Shown here: positions 1 through 8,475 of the stretch, one piece after another
How the letters are laid out: the number at the start of each line of letters is the position of its first letter
Numbering within the stretch: the stretch's first letter is position 1
From: Betaproteobacteria bacterium
GTDB lineage: Bacteria > Pseudomonadota > Gammaproteobacteria > Burkholderiales > Burkholderiaceae_C
DNA: 64,000 nucleotides
Reading direction: 5' to 3'
NCBI GenBank assembly: GCA_025356445.1
Contig: JANXSZ010000044.1
Location: 1-64,000, forward strand
The notes under the pieces: model-generated
The model's input: only the letters and a program-made list of their open reading frames with translations
Told to the model about the DNA's origin: nothing
The model's database searches: none
Translations under genes and position numbers: made by a program

Positions 1-99
1 CTTGGTTGGGTAGCCCAACTGACGAATGGTCGGTCCTGTGCGTTTGCCGAACTTGATGTAAAGCTTGACGGCTCGAATGCGGTCTTCGTATGAATACAT
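1..99 (-). CDS. IS3-family transposase OrfA, N-terminal fragment
   Basis: Thirty-three codons are visible from an ATG at 97-99, starting MYSYEDRIRAVKLYIKFGKR. This is the charged helix-turn-helix start of the first open reading frame of an IS3-family transposase, the DNA-binding subunit that normally joins the DDE integrase OrfB by ribosomal frameshifting. The frame is open to the window edge. Whether the full transposase is intact cannot be judged here. The family assignment comes from the N-terminal wording alone, supported by the adjacent terminal repeat. Confidence 0.75.
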   Translation of the reverse strand, partial: MYSYEDRIRAVKLYIKFGKRTGPTIRQLGYPTK

Positions 100-141
100 G
101 AACTATCTCCAAGTAGTCCAAGATTTTGTCCGCACCCCCCA
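1..141 (-). mobile_element. End of an IS3-family insertion sequence (truncated by window edge)
   Basis: The minus strand from 141 inward starts with TGGGGGGTGCGGACAAAATC, the TG-start expected of an IS3-family terminal repeat. The first transposase reading frame begins 42 bases further in. The rest of the element lies outside the window, so the other end, the full length and any target duplication cannot be seen. It sits 115 bases beyond the last gene of the catabolic operon, which marks this region as accessory. Bases 142-256, between the IS end and that gene, hold no gene I recognise. Confidence 0.7.
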
Positions 142-256
142 TTTCGTCCCATACCAGTCTTCTTTGACATCTCTGGCGTGGCAATCACCACCTTAACAAA
201 GCTTCTTTGAAACCGGCAGCAGCCCAATCATCGTACTGAGGGGGTAGAAGCGCACT

Positions 257-1336
257 TCATAGGGTTTTGGCCAGCCTGTCGCAGTTAACGTTCTCGAGCA
301 ACCAGTCGGCAACAACTGCAGCGATCTCAAGGTGGTTCTTTTCCAGCATCATCATGTGACCGTTGCCGTGGATGCCAATGTCACGCAGACGCACGAATTC
401 ATGCTGCACGCCGGCCTCCTGCAGCCACTGCGAGGTGCCGTGGTCGTACTGTGCGTGATACGAAGCCTCGCCTACCAGGATCACGATCGGCACACTCTGC
501 AGATTCGCGAGTTGGCGTGCGGGAGCTTTCTGCTTCCAGCAGGCGATGAGACCTTTCGCATCTGGCGAGCCTTGCTTTTCGATTTGAAGTTCGTCTGCGT
601 TCGCTATTGCCGGCAGATACGAGATCGGTATGTCAGTGATGCCCCATGCAAGTTGCTTACGGCTACCGGTGACCGGAGATGATTCAATTGGCGGCCCATT
701 GGGCTCGATTGCCACAATCGCCTTCACAAGCTGCGGCCGGGCATCGGCCAGAAGCCAGCCGAAAGGCCCCGCCTGTGAATGCGTTAGGAGAATGGCTGGG
801 CCGATCCGGTCGAGCAGCAAGGCACCGGCTTCCTTGACGCGCTGCTGCGTCTCCGCGTTTGACTCGACATAGCCTACTTGACTGGCGAAGAATTGGTCGA
901 AGACCGGGTTGCCGCGCCGTCCCACATTGCTGCCGACGCCCGGCCATTGGTAATGCAGTTTGCACTGCGGCCATACCTCATGATCGGACGTGGCAGTGAA
1001 TAGTCCCTCGACTATAGACACCGTCAGCGCACGCAGCGGGCCGTCGACGTCGGCGTGCCAAGCCGAGCGGCCACGCGCTGGCTGATCTACCAGATAGACC
1101 TCGTAACCCTGATCCAGGAAATACGGTGCCCAGCCTTCGCGGCCATCTGGTGTGGTAAGCCAGTTAATGGCAGTCTGCCCCGAGCCGTGAAACATAACGA
1201 TGGGGTAAGGCCGCGTCGTTTCGGGTGGCCGCAGGTGCTCCACGTACATGGCGCCCTGCATCCGTTCCTTCCCCTTTTCGCCGAAGTACTTGCCGCCTAC
1301 AAAAAAAGCTTCCCTCGAGGGTCGGCGGGCGCTCAC
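257..1336 (-). CDS. Esterase-713-like alpha/beta hydrolase
   Basis: This 359-residue alpha/beta hydrolase is the last gene of the catabolic operon. The oxyanion/HG region is MFHGSGQT near residues 48-55. The nucleophile elbow is THSQAG with Ser187, replacing the textbook GxSxG as in the esterase 713 family (SHSQSG there). Glu211 in AIEPNG and His327 in GNGHMMML complete a plausible Ser-Glu-His triad in that family's order. No signal peptide is evident, so it is probably cytoplasmic, although esterase 713 itself is exported. Its ATG overlaps the stop of the upstream permease gene by four bases (ATGA), so it is translationally coupled. The substrate is unknown. In this operon it probably cleaves an ester or lactone of the compound the permease imports (inference). 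The visible start could be late-shifted, because the first 25 residues are low in family character. Confidence 0.8.
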   Translation of the reverse strand: MSARRPSREAFFVGGKYFGEKGKERMQGAMYVEHLRPPETTRPYPIVMFHGSGQTAINWLTTPDGREGWAPYFLDQGYEVYLVDQPARGRSAWHADVDGPLRALTVSIVEGLFTATSDHEVWPQCKLHYQWPGVGSNVGRRGNPVFDQFFASQVGYVESNAETQQRVKEAGALLLDRIGPAILLTHSQAGPFGWLLADARPQLVKAIVAIEPNGPPIESSPVTGSRKQLAWGITDIPISYLPAIANADELQIEKQGSPDAKGLIACWKQKAPARQLANLQSVPIVILVGEASYHAQYDHGTSQWLQEAGVQHEFVRLRDIGIHGNGHMMMLEKNHLEIAAVVADWLLENVNCDRLAKTL

Positions 1337-2790
1337 GATTGCGGATCCCCCACTCTTTCTGGATCAGCCGCTCCATGCATGCCCCTTTTCTCGCCGACAC
1401 GGGCCTGCATGGTGCGCGGTCCCAAAAATGCGATCAGAACAGACACAGAGACGAAGCACAAAGCAAGAAATGCGTAAACCGCGGTCGTGCCACCGGTCTG
1501 CAGCAAGTAGCCGATGAGCAGGCTCGAGAACACGGTCGCCAGCCGCCCCCATGAATAGACGAACCCCACGGCTTTAGCGCGGATGCTCGACGGAAAAAGC
1601 TCCGACTGGTAGGTGTGGATGCCGTAGGCGACTAACAGATTGCACACCGTCACAGCGAGCCCGAACGCCACGATGCCCAGCGAACCTGTCTGTTGACCGA
1701 GCGCCACGCCAAAAACTGCCGACGCCAGCGTCCCGAATACCAGTTGCCACTTGCGTTCGATCCTGTCGGCGAACAGCATGAACAGCAAAGGACAGATCGG
1801 ATAGCAGAGGCTGATGTAGAACGTGAACTCGAAGCTCTTCACGATGCTGTGGCCTTGGGCTGCAAGCAGCGTAGGTAGCCAACTCGCGAGACCAAAGAAG
1901 CCGATGGAGATGAAGACGTGCACCAAGGTGAGCATGACGATCCGTTTGCGCCAGGCCGGGTCGAACAAACCTGGAGCGCCCGTGCCGTTCGGGGAATGTG
2001 CTGCCGGCAAAGCCGCATCGGCTGGGATATGCATCAGTGGCTCACGCAAGACGCCTGACTTGTTTTCGATTGCGCTGATCACATGCGCTGCCCGCTGCAG
2101 CAGCCCACGCTGCGCCAGCCAGCGCGGTGATTCGGGCAGTCGCGTGCGCGTCAACAGGACGAGCACGCCGCCGACCGCGCCGATGAAGCAGATCCAGCGC
2201 CACCCGTCCATGCCAAAGGGGTGATGAGGCACCAATGCATAGCTCAGTCCGCCAGTGATCGGCACGGCAAGAAACTGGATGAATGTTGCAAACGCGAACG
2301 CCCGACCCCGGTAGCGCGCCGGCACGATCTCGGCCAGGTAGACGTCCACGGTGACTATCTCGGCCCCAAGCCCAATGCCCGCGATGAAGCGACACACGTC
2401 GATCGCTCCCGCCGTTTGCTGCAACGCCATAAGGAATGTGGCTGCGGTGTAGATGACGATCGAGCCCGCGAAAGCCGACTTTCGCCCGATGCGATCGGCT
2501 ATCCGGCCCAGCGCCATGGCGCCAACGAACATCCCGAGAAAAGTAGCTGCTGCAAACGTCGCCTGATCGGGAAGATTGAACAGACCATGCTCGCGCGCGA
2601 AGATACCGCTTTGGATCAGACCGGGGGGAATCAGAGAGGTCAGTGACAGCTCATAGGTCTCGAAAAAGGTGCCAAGCGACAGCAGCACCACAAGCGACCA
2701 TAGGTGGCGACTCATCGGCAGTTCGTCGATCCGGCGCTCCAGCGCGTTGGCCGCATCGGCGGCCCCAGAAGTGTTGAGAGTGGAAGTCAT
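1333..2790 (-). CDS. MFS transporter, metabolite:H+ symporter type
   Basis: This 485-residue major facilitator has about 12 hydrophobic segments. The loop between helices 2 and 3 reads GRIADRIGRKSAFAGS, the MFS signature. The later half carries ESPRWLAQRG, the loop wording typical of sugar-porter-like and putative metabolite:H+ symporters. I chose the ATG at 2788-2790 (MTSTLNTSGA) because upstream codons encode a polar stretch without family resemblance. It follows the DUF4387 gene by 46 bases and overlaps the hydrolase by four. It is probably the inner-membrane importer of the pathway substrate, and may have taken over uptake now that the adjacent Bug receptor gene is broken (inference). Confidence 0.85.
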   Translation of the reverse strand: MTSTLNTSGAADAANALERRIDELPMSRHLWSLVVLLSLGTFFETYELSLTSLIPPGLIQSGIFAREHGLFNLPDQATFAAATFLGMFVGAMALGRIADRIGRKSAFAGSIVIYTAATFLMALQQTAGAIDVCRFIAGIGLGAEIVTVDVYLAEIVPARYRGRAFAFATFIQFLAVPITGGLSYALVPHHPFGMDGWRWICFIGAVGGVLVLLTRTRLPESPRWLAQRGLLQRAAHVISAIENKSGVLREPLMHIPADAALPAAHSPNGTGAPGLFDPAWRKRIVMLTLVHVFISIGFFGLASWLPTLLAAQGHSIVKSFEFTFYISLCYPICPLLFMLFADRIERKWQLVFGTLASAVFGVALGQQTGSLGIVAFGLAVTVCNLLVAYGIHTYQSELFPSSIRAKAVGFVYSWGRLATVFSSLLIGYLLQTGGTTAVYAFLALCFVSVSVLIAFLGPRTMQARVGEKRGMHGAADPERVGDPQS

Positions 2791-2836
2791 GTCTCTGCTT
2801 TGTTTTGTTTTGTTTTTTGCTCGAAGCGCGAATTGT

Positions 2837-3145
2837 TTATTCCAATTCGACATCGAGCAATCGGATGTACTGCTGACCACCATGCATGTCGCGCTCCATG
2901 GCGCCGCCCTGCGGCGCTCGGCGCGGGTAAGAAATCTTCACAACCGACAGGTCACGCACGAGGAAGCGCTTGACCTGCTCGGCGTCCACGTCATACAGCG
3001 CGCCGATCGCTGCCGGTTGAAGCGCGGCAGCGTTGGCATGGCGCTCGAAACTCTGAATGTCGGGAAATGACAGGTCGATAGTGATCCAGAAGGGACCTGC
3101 ATTTTTGGACCGCACATGGCGGCAGACTTCACTGACCTTAGGCAT
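2837..3145 (-). CDS. DUF4387 family protein
   Basis: This 102-residue protein contains RSKNAGPFWITIDLSF near residues 12-27 and GGQQYIRLLDVELE at the C-terminus, both characteristic of DUF4387. Members of this family are regularly encoded directly after AtuA/DUF1446 genes, as here, and are thought to act with them. No catalytic function is established. The ATG at 3143-3145 is preceded by GGAG at good spacing and overlaps the end of the AtuA-like gene by eight bases, so the pair is translationally coupled. Upstream in-frame codons lie inside the AtuA gene and are not needed. Confidence 0.82.
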   Translation of the reverse strand: MPKVSEVCRHVRSKNAGPFWITIDLSFPDIQSFERHANAAALQPAAIGALYDVDAEQVKRFLVRDLSVVKISYPRRAPQGGAMERDMHGGQQYIRLLDVELE

Positions 3146-4529
3146 CTTGCATCTCCGGAGTGTCGATGTATTCGGTACGCACCAGTTCGAGAGCGTGGTC
3201 GACATGAACCACATGGTTGAGCATGAATTCGTAGACTGCACCCCTTTCGATTTCAGCGGGTGAGAACGGGAAGGCATAGCTCGGCAATGGCGTATCGCGG
3301 TTCAGCGGCATGTGGAAGAACAGCGGATTGCAGGTCTTCGTGATCTGTGTCGCCAGTTCCTGAGTCGCGGCCGTTGCGATGAACAGCAGGCCGATCTCCA
3401 CCGGCGCCGGGCTTGAGGCTGGCATCGGCAAGCCGGACACAGCGTTCGCGCCATAGGGGCGCAGCGAAATGTCGAAGTCACCGACACGGGCGCCCATCGT
3501 GTCGCGCACGCGCTGCGTCAAGTGCCTATGCATCTGTTCCAGGAACCGATCGAGCTCCTTCAGCACAGCGCGGTCCTGGATACCAATCAGCATGATGGTC
3601 TGGAAGGCGCCGGTAGACGCGCCTTCGAGTTTCATCGTATAGGGACGCGCAAGAAAGCGTGAGCCTGTCACGCGGACCACGCGGTCGTCCACGGCGGTGT
3701 AGCGCGCGTCGGTGACATCGAGGATGCCGCCCGGCTCGATAAGCTGGAACGGATCACTGTTCTCGTAGAGCATGTGAGCCGACACGGTGCGCGGCGTGCA
3801 GCTGTTGCTGGCACTGAGCGGCTCGATCTCGAATGCCTCTTGGCCCACGTGAATCATGACGCCGCCGTCGCGGGGACTCACAGCACACAGACCGCCGCAC
3901 TCGGCAATCTTGGCGGCGTGCCATGCGGGTCCGGCTCCAGCGCCGCGCAGAAGGGGCACAGCCGCAAGGACAGCCGTGTCGGTCGTGCGGCCCCCCAGGA
4001 TGATGTCAGCGCCGGCATTCAAAGCGGCAATGTAGGGCTCAGGGCCCATCAAGGCCACGATGCGCTCGCATTTACCAAACAGCGCAGGATCGGCGTCGAC
4101 CATCGGTGCCAACGGCGTGACCCGCCCCTCCCGGGCCTTGGCTACGATCAGTTCAGGTGCCTGCTCTGAATACAGCAGGGCAATACGTGGATGGAGATCG
4201 TTCTCCCGGGCAATCTCCAAAGCAATGTCTCGAGTCCAGTTGAGAGCCGCATCACTGCCGGAGGTGCCGCAGGTGCCGATTAGCAGAGGCAAGCCCGCTT
4301 GAGCCTGTGCGCGCATCAAGATCGCAAGATCAGTCTTGACTGCATCTCGCGAATACTTCGCGATGCCGGTGGCCAGGTAAGCCGGGCCGCTGTCGGTGGA
4401 ACCGGCATCGCATGCAATGGCGTGGGCGCCCATAGCCAGGCCGGCAGCGACGTCGGCTTCGCGAACGCCTGCGCCCAGCGCGCCGGTGGGCACCAGCACG
4501 TTGATGGTGTTAAGGAGTCGATTGGTCAC
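3138..4529 (-). CDS. Acyclic terpene utilisation AtuA-like protein (DUF1446)
   Basis: This 463-residue protein belongs to the DUF1446/AtuA family, named after a Pseudomonas citronellol/geraniol catabolism gene. Characteristic stretches are ACDAGSTDSGPAYL near the N-terminus, LLIGTCGTSGSD, and ILGGRTTDTAVLAA in the middle. The biochemical role of the family is not settled. Here there is no acyl-CoA carboxylase or other atu partner, so terpene degradation should not be assumed. I chose the GTG at 4527-4529: it overlaps the stop of the MmgE/PrpD gene (GTGA), has GAGG upstream, and the protein aligns with family N-termini from there. The longer frame upstream is only overlap with that gene. Confidence 0.83.
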   Translation of the reverse strand: MTNRLLNTINVLVPTGALGAGVREADVAAGLAMGAHAIACDAGSTDSGPAYLATGIAKYSRDAVKTDLAILMRAQAQAGLPLLIGTCGTSGSDAALNWTRDIALEIARENDLHPRIALLYSEQAPELIVAKAREGRVTPLAPMVDADPALFGKCERIVALMGPEPYIAALNAGADIILGGRTTDTAVLAAVPLLRGAGAGPAWHAAKIAECGGLCAVSPRDGGVMIHVGQEAFEIEPLSASNSCTPRTVSAHMLYENSDPFQLIEPGGILDVTDARYTAVDDRVVRVTGSRFLARPYTMKLEGASTGAFQTIMLIGIQDRAVLKELDRFLEQMHRHLTQRVRDTMGARVGDFDISLRPYGANAVSGLPMPASSPAPVEIGLLFIATAATQELATQITKTCNPLFFHMPLNRDTPLPSYAFPFSPAEIERGAVYEFMLNHVVHVDHALELVRTEYIDTPEMQDA

Positions 4530-5920
4530 GCGGCGACCTCGAAAAGTTGGGCGATGACCGCGATGTCTTTGCAAGTTTCCAGTTTCTGGAGTGCTTTGAA
4601 CGACGTCACAATCTGCGACTCCGGCAAAATGCGGCCCGCGCAATCGCTGTATTTCTCGAACACTTCCTCTACGGACATCGGATCGGGACCACCGCGGCCC
4701 AACTGGTGAGGTGCATGGGAGTGCAGGGTCTTGCTAGCCTTGGTAACAACGGTCAGGTCGGCTGCCATTTCGTTGTTCTCCTCGTGTTCGGTTGCGGTGC
4801 TCGTCGGCGGATAAGCCGCTACAGTTGTTCTTGCCAGCAGGTCACGAACAGCTGGCTCAAAGAAGGCCTCGCCTTCGAAATGCCGAAGCCGCGGCGCGCC
4901 GTCAATCAGCGCGCGTGCTGTCGCGTACTGAATGCTGAATTTCGCGCCCAATGCGGATTGCGGATCTGGATTATTCGTGTGCGGCAGCCGGCGACGATTG
5001 GTCATGATCTCGATCGTTTCGACATCGTCCGGGCGCAGGCCCTGGCTTCTCAGGGCCAACATGGCGCGCACCGCAGGATGAGTGCTGCCGCAGCACGGGA
5101 ACTGTTTGACGCCGACCGATTCCTGTTCGACTTCCAACCCGCTGCTTACGCTGGTAAGCAAACGATCGATGTGAACGTTCGACAGGCCGTCATAGGCTTG
5201 GAAGTACCCCTGCTTGTGTTCGAGTGCGCCCGGGTTTGCTGTGAAGCCGCCAGCTGCAAGTTGCGCAGCCATGAGCCCGTTGCGTACGCATTGGCCAACG
5301 TGCAGCGGTTTCGTCATGGTGCCGAAGTTCGCCTTGATGCCCGAGCCCAGCGAGGCAGCGATCGCCAGCGCGGTCGCAGTCGCCTGAGCATCGAGTTTGA
5401 GCAGCCTTGCTGCAGCGGCAGCAGCACCGAAAACGCCAATCGTCGAAGTGGGATGCCAGCCACGTTCGTAATGGTCGGGATTAACCACGTGGCCGATGCG
5501 GCACTCGGCCTCGAAACCAACAACGTAGGCTTCCAGCACCTCGGCGCCAGTGGACGCCAGTGATTCGCCCAGTGCGAAAATCACCGGGACCAGCGTGACC
5601 GATGGATGACCACCCATGGCATGCGCCATATCGTCGTAGTCGGCCGCGTGTGAAGCGGTGCCGTTGATGAAGGCTGCCTCAAGCACGCCGGCTCGGCGCG
5701 AGCCTCCAAAGACCAGCGCCTTGCCCTGCGTGACGTCGCCGACAAGCGACTTCTGCAGGACGGTCACCACTGGCTCCGTCGCCCCGAGCAAGGTCACACC
5801 GATCGTGTCGATGATGCAGTCGATGGCAACTTGCTTTGCTTTTGCCGAAATGTTGTCGATGTGGATGGTGGCGAGATGCTCGGCCAGCATGCAGGCAACG
5901 GGAGAAGCGGTGGTGTTCAT
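4526..5920 (-). CDS. MmgE/PrpD family protein
   Basis: This 464-residue member of the MmgE/PrpD superfamily (2-methylcitrate dehydratase, cis-aconitate decarboxylase, iminodisuccinate epimerase and many uncharacterised relatives) carries family landmarks NGTASHAADYDDMAHAMGGHP near residues 86-106 and GWHPTSTIGVFGAAAA near 153. There is no other 2-methylcitrate cycle gene (prpB, prpC), so methylcitrate is not a likely substrate. A dehydratase, isomerase or decarboxylase step on a carboxylic acid is a reasonable guess. The ATG at 5918-5920 has AGGAA at proper spacing and begins ten bases after the oxygenase stop. The longer frame reaching 6001 overlaps the oxygenase gene and is not needed. Confidence 0.85.
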   Translation of the reverse strand: MNTTASPVACMLAEHLATIHIDNISAKAKQVAIDCIIDTIGVTLLGATEPVVTVLQKSLVGDVTQGKALVFGGSRRAGVLEAAFINGTASHAADYDDMAHAMGGHPSVTLVPVIFALGESLASTGAEVLEAYVVGFEAECRIGHVVNPDHYERGWHPTSTIGVFGAAAAAARLLKLDAQATATALAIAASLGSGIKANFGTMTKPLHVGQCVRNGLMAAQLAAGGFTANPGALEHKQGYFQAYDGLSNVHIDRLLTSVSSGLEVEQESVGVKQFPCCGSTHPAVRAMLALRSQGLRPDDVETIEIMTNRRRLPHTNNPDPQSALGAKFSIQYATARALIDGAPRLRHFEGEAFFEPAVRDLLARTTVAAYPPTSTATEHEENNEMAADLTVVTKASKTLHSHAPHQLGRGGPDPMSVEEVFEKYSDCAGRILPESQIVTSFKALQKLETCKDIAVIAQLFEVAA

Positions 5921-5930
5921 AGATGTTTCC

Positions 5931-6983
5931 TCAGTCCTGGGCTTGTGCCGTCGTATAGCTGTGGGTGCCGGTGCGCGAAGGAAAGCCTCCTCGGATCGCA
6001 CCCGCGGTCTGATCCCGGTAGATTCCCGACATCAACGGGCTCAACGCACGTGTGTTGGGCATCGACAGCCACATGCGAAGCAAATGGCGCTTGCGGTCTT
6101 CCTCGGGGAAGTCATCGAACTCCGTTCGTGCGTGGTACGTGACATGGTTGTTCAGCAACTGGATGTCGCCAGGCTCGAACATCATCCCGAAGTGAAAGCG
6201 TTCATCATTGGCCAGCTGGTTGACCAGCATGATCGCTTCGCGCTGCTTTTCAGGAAGCGGGCCAAGCTCCTTGAAGTTTTCATGTGCTGCAAGAATGTGC
6301 GTTGCGATGTGCCGGCAAGAGAATTTTCCGTGGTGCTCCGAATAGATCGGCTGTTCGTAGTAAGGCGACTCTCCGGCAGCCTCCTGGCCCTTCCAGCTCC
6401 AGTAAAAAGGTTTGTAGAGCACTTCCAGCAAGTTAGGCCGTGTTGCCGCGATCTCATTGCGGATGGCGACCGAACTGCAGATCATCGATCGGCCACCGCT
6501 CTTTGCCGCACGCATAACGATCAGAGCAACCACGTCCGCCGTGTCGGTATGAAAGCCCAAGCTCTGCTTGGACATGTAGCCGCGGCCAGTGGCGCTGTTG
6601 ACGTCCTGACCGAAATTGCGCACATCGCCCAGCAGATCGCCTTTGCTGCTTTGCGAGACAGCAGTTCCCAAGTACAGCCCCATGCCCCAGTACATGAGGC
6701 GCAGGTCGTCTCGCGAGTATTTTTCTGCGGGCAAGCCGCGGAGCACGACGATGCCGCGACCGTTTTCGAGGCGATCCTGAATCTCGGGGACCAGTTTATC
6801 GAAGACATCCAAAGGGAAGCTTGCTTTGGTCAGCTTGTCGATTGTGACGCCACCTGCCTTGGCCGATCGCAATGCGTTGTCGAGATCGGCGATCTGCGCG
6901 CCGGACAAGTGGATCATCCACTCGTTGGTGTCCCTCATGTCGGCGGCAAGCCAGTTCGCTTTGCCGTGGTATGAGTCTGTCAT
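5931..6983 (-). CDS. TauD/TfdA family Fe(II)/2-oxoglutarate dioxygenase
   Basis: This 350-residue protein has the facial triad of a non-haem iron oxygenase: His145 and Asp147 in GFHTDTADVV and a distal His284 in VTYHARTEF. Arg303 in HLLRMWLS is the expected 2-oxoglutarate carboxylate anchor. It is therefore probably active. Members hydroxylate taurine, 2,4-D, carnitine precursors and many other compounds, usually causing C-S, C-O or C-N cleavage. The gene-family set around it does not identify the substrate. AGGAG lies seven bases before the ATG. It is the first metabolic gene after the GntR regulator (100-base gap) and probably catalyses the opening oxidation of the pathway (inference). Confidence 0.88.
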   Translation of the reverse strand: MTDSYHGKANWLAADMRDTNEWMIHLSGAQIADLDNALRSAKAGGVTIDKLTKASFPLDVFDKLVPEIQDRLENGRGIVVLRGLPAEKYSRDDLRLMYWGMGLYLGTAVSQSSKGDLLGDVRNFGQDVNSATGRGYMSKQSLGFHTDTADVVALIVMRAAKSGGRSMICSSVAIRNEIAATRPNLLEVLYKPFYWSWKGQEAAGESPYYEQPIYSEHHGKFSCRHIATHILAAHENFKELGPLPEKQREAIMLVNQLANDERFHFGMMFEPGDIQLLNNHVTYHARTEFDDFPEEDRKRHLLRMWLSMPNTRALSPLMSGIYRDQTAGAIRGGFPSRTGTHSYTTAQAQD

Positions 6984-7083
6984 TGGGGTCTCCTATTTGT
7001 GGTGAGGAAAAAGTCGGGCAGGGCCAAACTTGCGAGACGCCCGGAGGCCTCTCGCAATGAAAGAAATTGGTTGTGTTGACCTG

Positions 7084-7767
7084 TTATTGGCCGCCGAGGC
7101 GCGCCAGGATCATGAGGCGCACCTGGTCGACGTGGTCTTGCATCGCCTTCTGTGCGTGTTGTCCATCGGCGTTGAGCAGCGCCTCGATGATTTCCAAATG
7201 CTCGGCGCATACGCTCCTGCGGCGTGACGGCAGGCGGCCAAACTTGAACATGGACGTGCGGGTTTTGAGGTCGTCGATTACCTGCTGCAGCACGGGGTTG
7301 CCGGAAGCCTGCGCGATCAGCGCATGCAAGTCGCGATCGCTTGAAGCGAACTCGGGCGTGACGGCATCGTCTGGCAACTTCAACGCTTCGCCTATTCGAC
7401 TCTTGAGATGCTCGAGTTCCAACGTCGACACACGACCAGCTGCCAAGCGGGCGGCTTCGCCTTCAACTATCCGCCGAACGTTGAGGATGTGCATGTACTC
7501 CTCGACGGGCATGGCCCGAACAACCAGGGCACCGCTGCGCTGGCGTTCAAGAAACCTCTCGCCTTCCAGACGCCTAACAGCCTCGCGCAATGGGGTTCGT
7601 GAGATGCCTAGCTGTATGGCAATTTGCCGCTCGGTCACCACTTCATTCGGCGCCAGTTCCCCGCTGAGCAACATGCCCATCATTGCCTTGTGAGCCAGCT
7701 CAGACAGTGCGAGCCCCGGCTCCGCGGCCTGAGCTACGGTCGATTCAATGGCTGTTTTTGCATTCAT
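7084..7767 (-). CDS. GntR family transcriptional regulator (FCD type)
   Basis: This 227-residue protein has an N-terminal winged helix: LGISRTPLREAVRRLEGERF near residues 54-73 is the recognition helix signature of GntR regulators. It is followed by an all-helical FCD ligand domain with RRIVEGEAARLAAG and later DRDLHALIAQASGNP, SRRRSVCAEHLEIIEAL and DHVDQV, including the conserved metal-binding Asp and His residues. It is the first gene of the catabolic operon and faces a divergent Bug-receptor pseudogene across a short intergenic region with a TGGTATACCA palindrome. It probably represses its own operon and releases it on binding a pathway acid (inference from family behaviour). Confidence 0.88.
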   Translation of the reverse strand: MNAKTAIESTVAQAAEPGLALSELAHKAMMGMLLSGELAPNEVVTERQIAIQLGISRTPLREAVRRLEGERFLERQRSGALVVRAMPVEEYMHILNVRRIVEGEAARLAAGRVSTLELEHLKSRIGEALKLPDDAVTPEFASSDRDLHALIAQASGNPVLQQVIDDLKTRTSMFKFGRLPSRRRSVCAEHLEIIEALLNADGQHAQKAMQDHVDQVRLMILARLGGQ

Positions 7768-7805
7768 GGCATTAAGTATACGATGTAATTCCGGTGGTGT
7801 CTATT

Positions 7806-7815
7806 TGGTATACCA
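7806..7815. promoter_or_regulatory. Probable GntR/FCD operator palindrome
   Basis: TGGTATACCA is a perfect 10-base palindrome that fits the TGGTnnACCA-like pattern bound by FadR/FCD regulators. It lies 39 bases before the gntR start and about 100 before the divergent Bug pseudogene. A second weaker GTATAC-centred site (AAGTATACGA) lies at about 7774-7783, nearer the gntR start. The position between divergent genes suits autoregulation. Confidence 0.6.
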
Positions 7816-7913
7816 CTTGCGCAACAAAAGTACTTCTTTGATACTTCGGGTCACTTGCAGTCAACGACGAGCGTTGTAGCAGGTGCACGATTCGACCAAA
7901 TAGGAGGCAAAAC

Positions 7914-8400
7914 TTGATCTACCTTCGCCGCAGGCTTGCTGTGCTCGCCGCCGTGACGACAGTGGCTTGTCCGCTGGCAAACGCTCAGGGTTCCTACCCT
8001 GCAAAGCCAATCCATTTTGTTGTGCCATTCGCCCCGGGAGGGGAGTCGGACATAGTTGCACGTCAGATTGCCGCTAAGTTGTCGGCGCTGAGAGCGCTAC
8101 ACCGTCCTTGTTGACAACTATCCAGGGGTCGGGGGTAACTTGGGTGCAGAGAAGACGTTGAAAGAGCCCGCCGATGGGTACACGCTCCTTGTCATTTCGG
8201 GAGCTTACGCGGCCAATACCGCGGTCACAAAACCGAATTTCGATCCGGTCGCAGCCATTCAACCGGTGATTCAATTCAGCGTGCAACCTAGCGTGCTCGT
8301 TGCGAACCTCAAATACAACTCCGTGAATGAACTTCTCGACCAGGCACGAAAGGCGCCGGGTACAGTGAACTATGGGTCTGCGGGTAACTCAAGTCCATAA
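7914..8400 (+). pseudogene. Broken Bug/TctC tripartite tricarboxylate receptor gene
   Basis: The first frame starts at 7914 with a signal peptide (LAVLAAVTTVACPLANAQ) and the classic Bug start YPAKPIHFVVPFAPGGESDI. It runs out of register near 8091. Family wording resumes one frame over (VDNYPGVGGNLGAEKTLKEP, then ADGYTLLVISGAYAANTAV) with a stop just before in that frame at 8089. The shift is a net gain of one base or loss of two. The second frame ends at 8398-8400 directly after NYGSAGNSSP, where intact members continue for about 150 more residues. Both a frameshift and a 3' truncation are thus visible. An intact product would be a periplasmic solute-binding protein of about 320 residues for a carboxylate. 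Confidence 0.85.
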
Positions 8401-8475
8401 ACGTCCAATGCCGCTCCATGACTGCCAGCGGTTAACGGTGACCAGACGGCCCGAACTCACGAAAACCAAACGCAC

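Noticed and set aside
3138-4529. Calling the operon a terpene (citronellol) degradation pathway from the AtuA name
   Set aside because: No acyl-CoA carboxylase, isohexenylglutaconyl hydratase or other atu gene is present. DUF1446 proteins occur in many unrelated settings.
4526-5920. Calling MmgE/PrpD a 2-methylcitrate dehydratase
   Set aside because: There is no prpB or prpC nearby, and the family is functionally broad.
5658-6974. A 438-codon plus-strand open frame
   Set aside because: It lies wholly opposite the oxygenase and MmgE/PrpD genes, which have clear motifs and ribosome sites. Its translation shows no family and is explained by GC-rich antisense openness.
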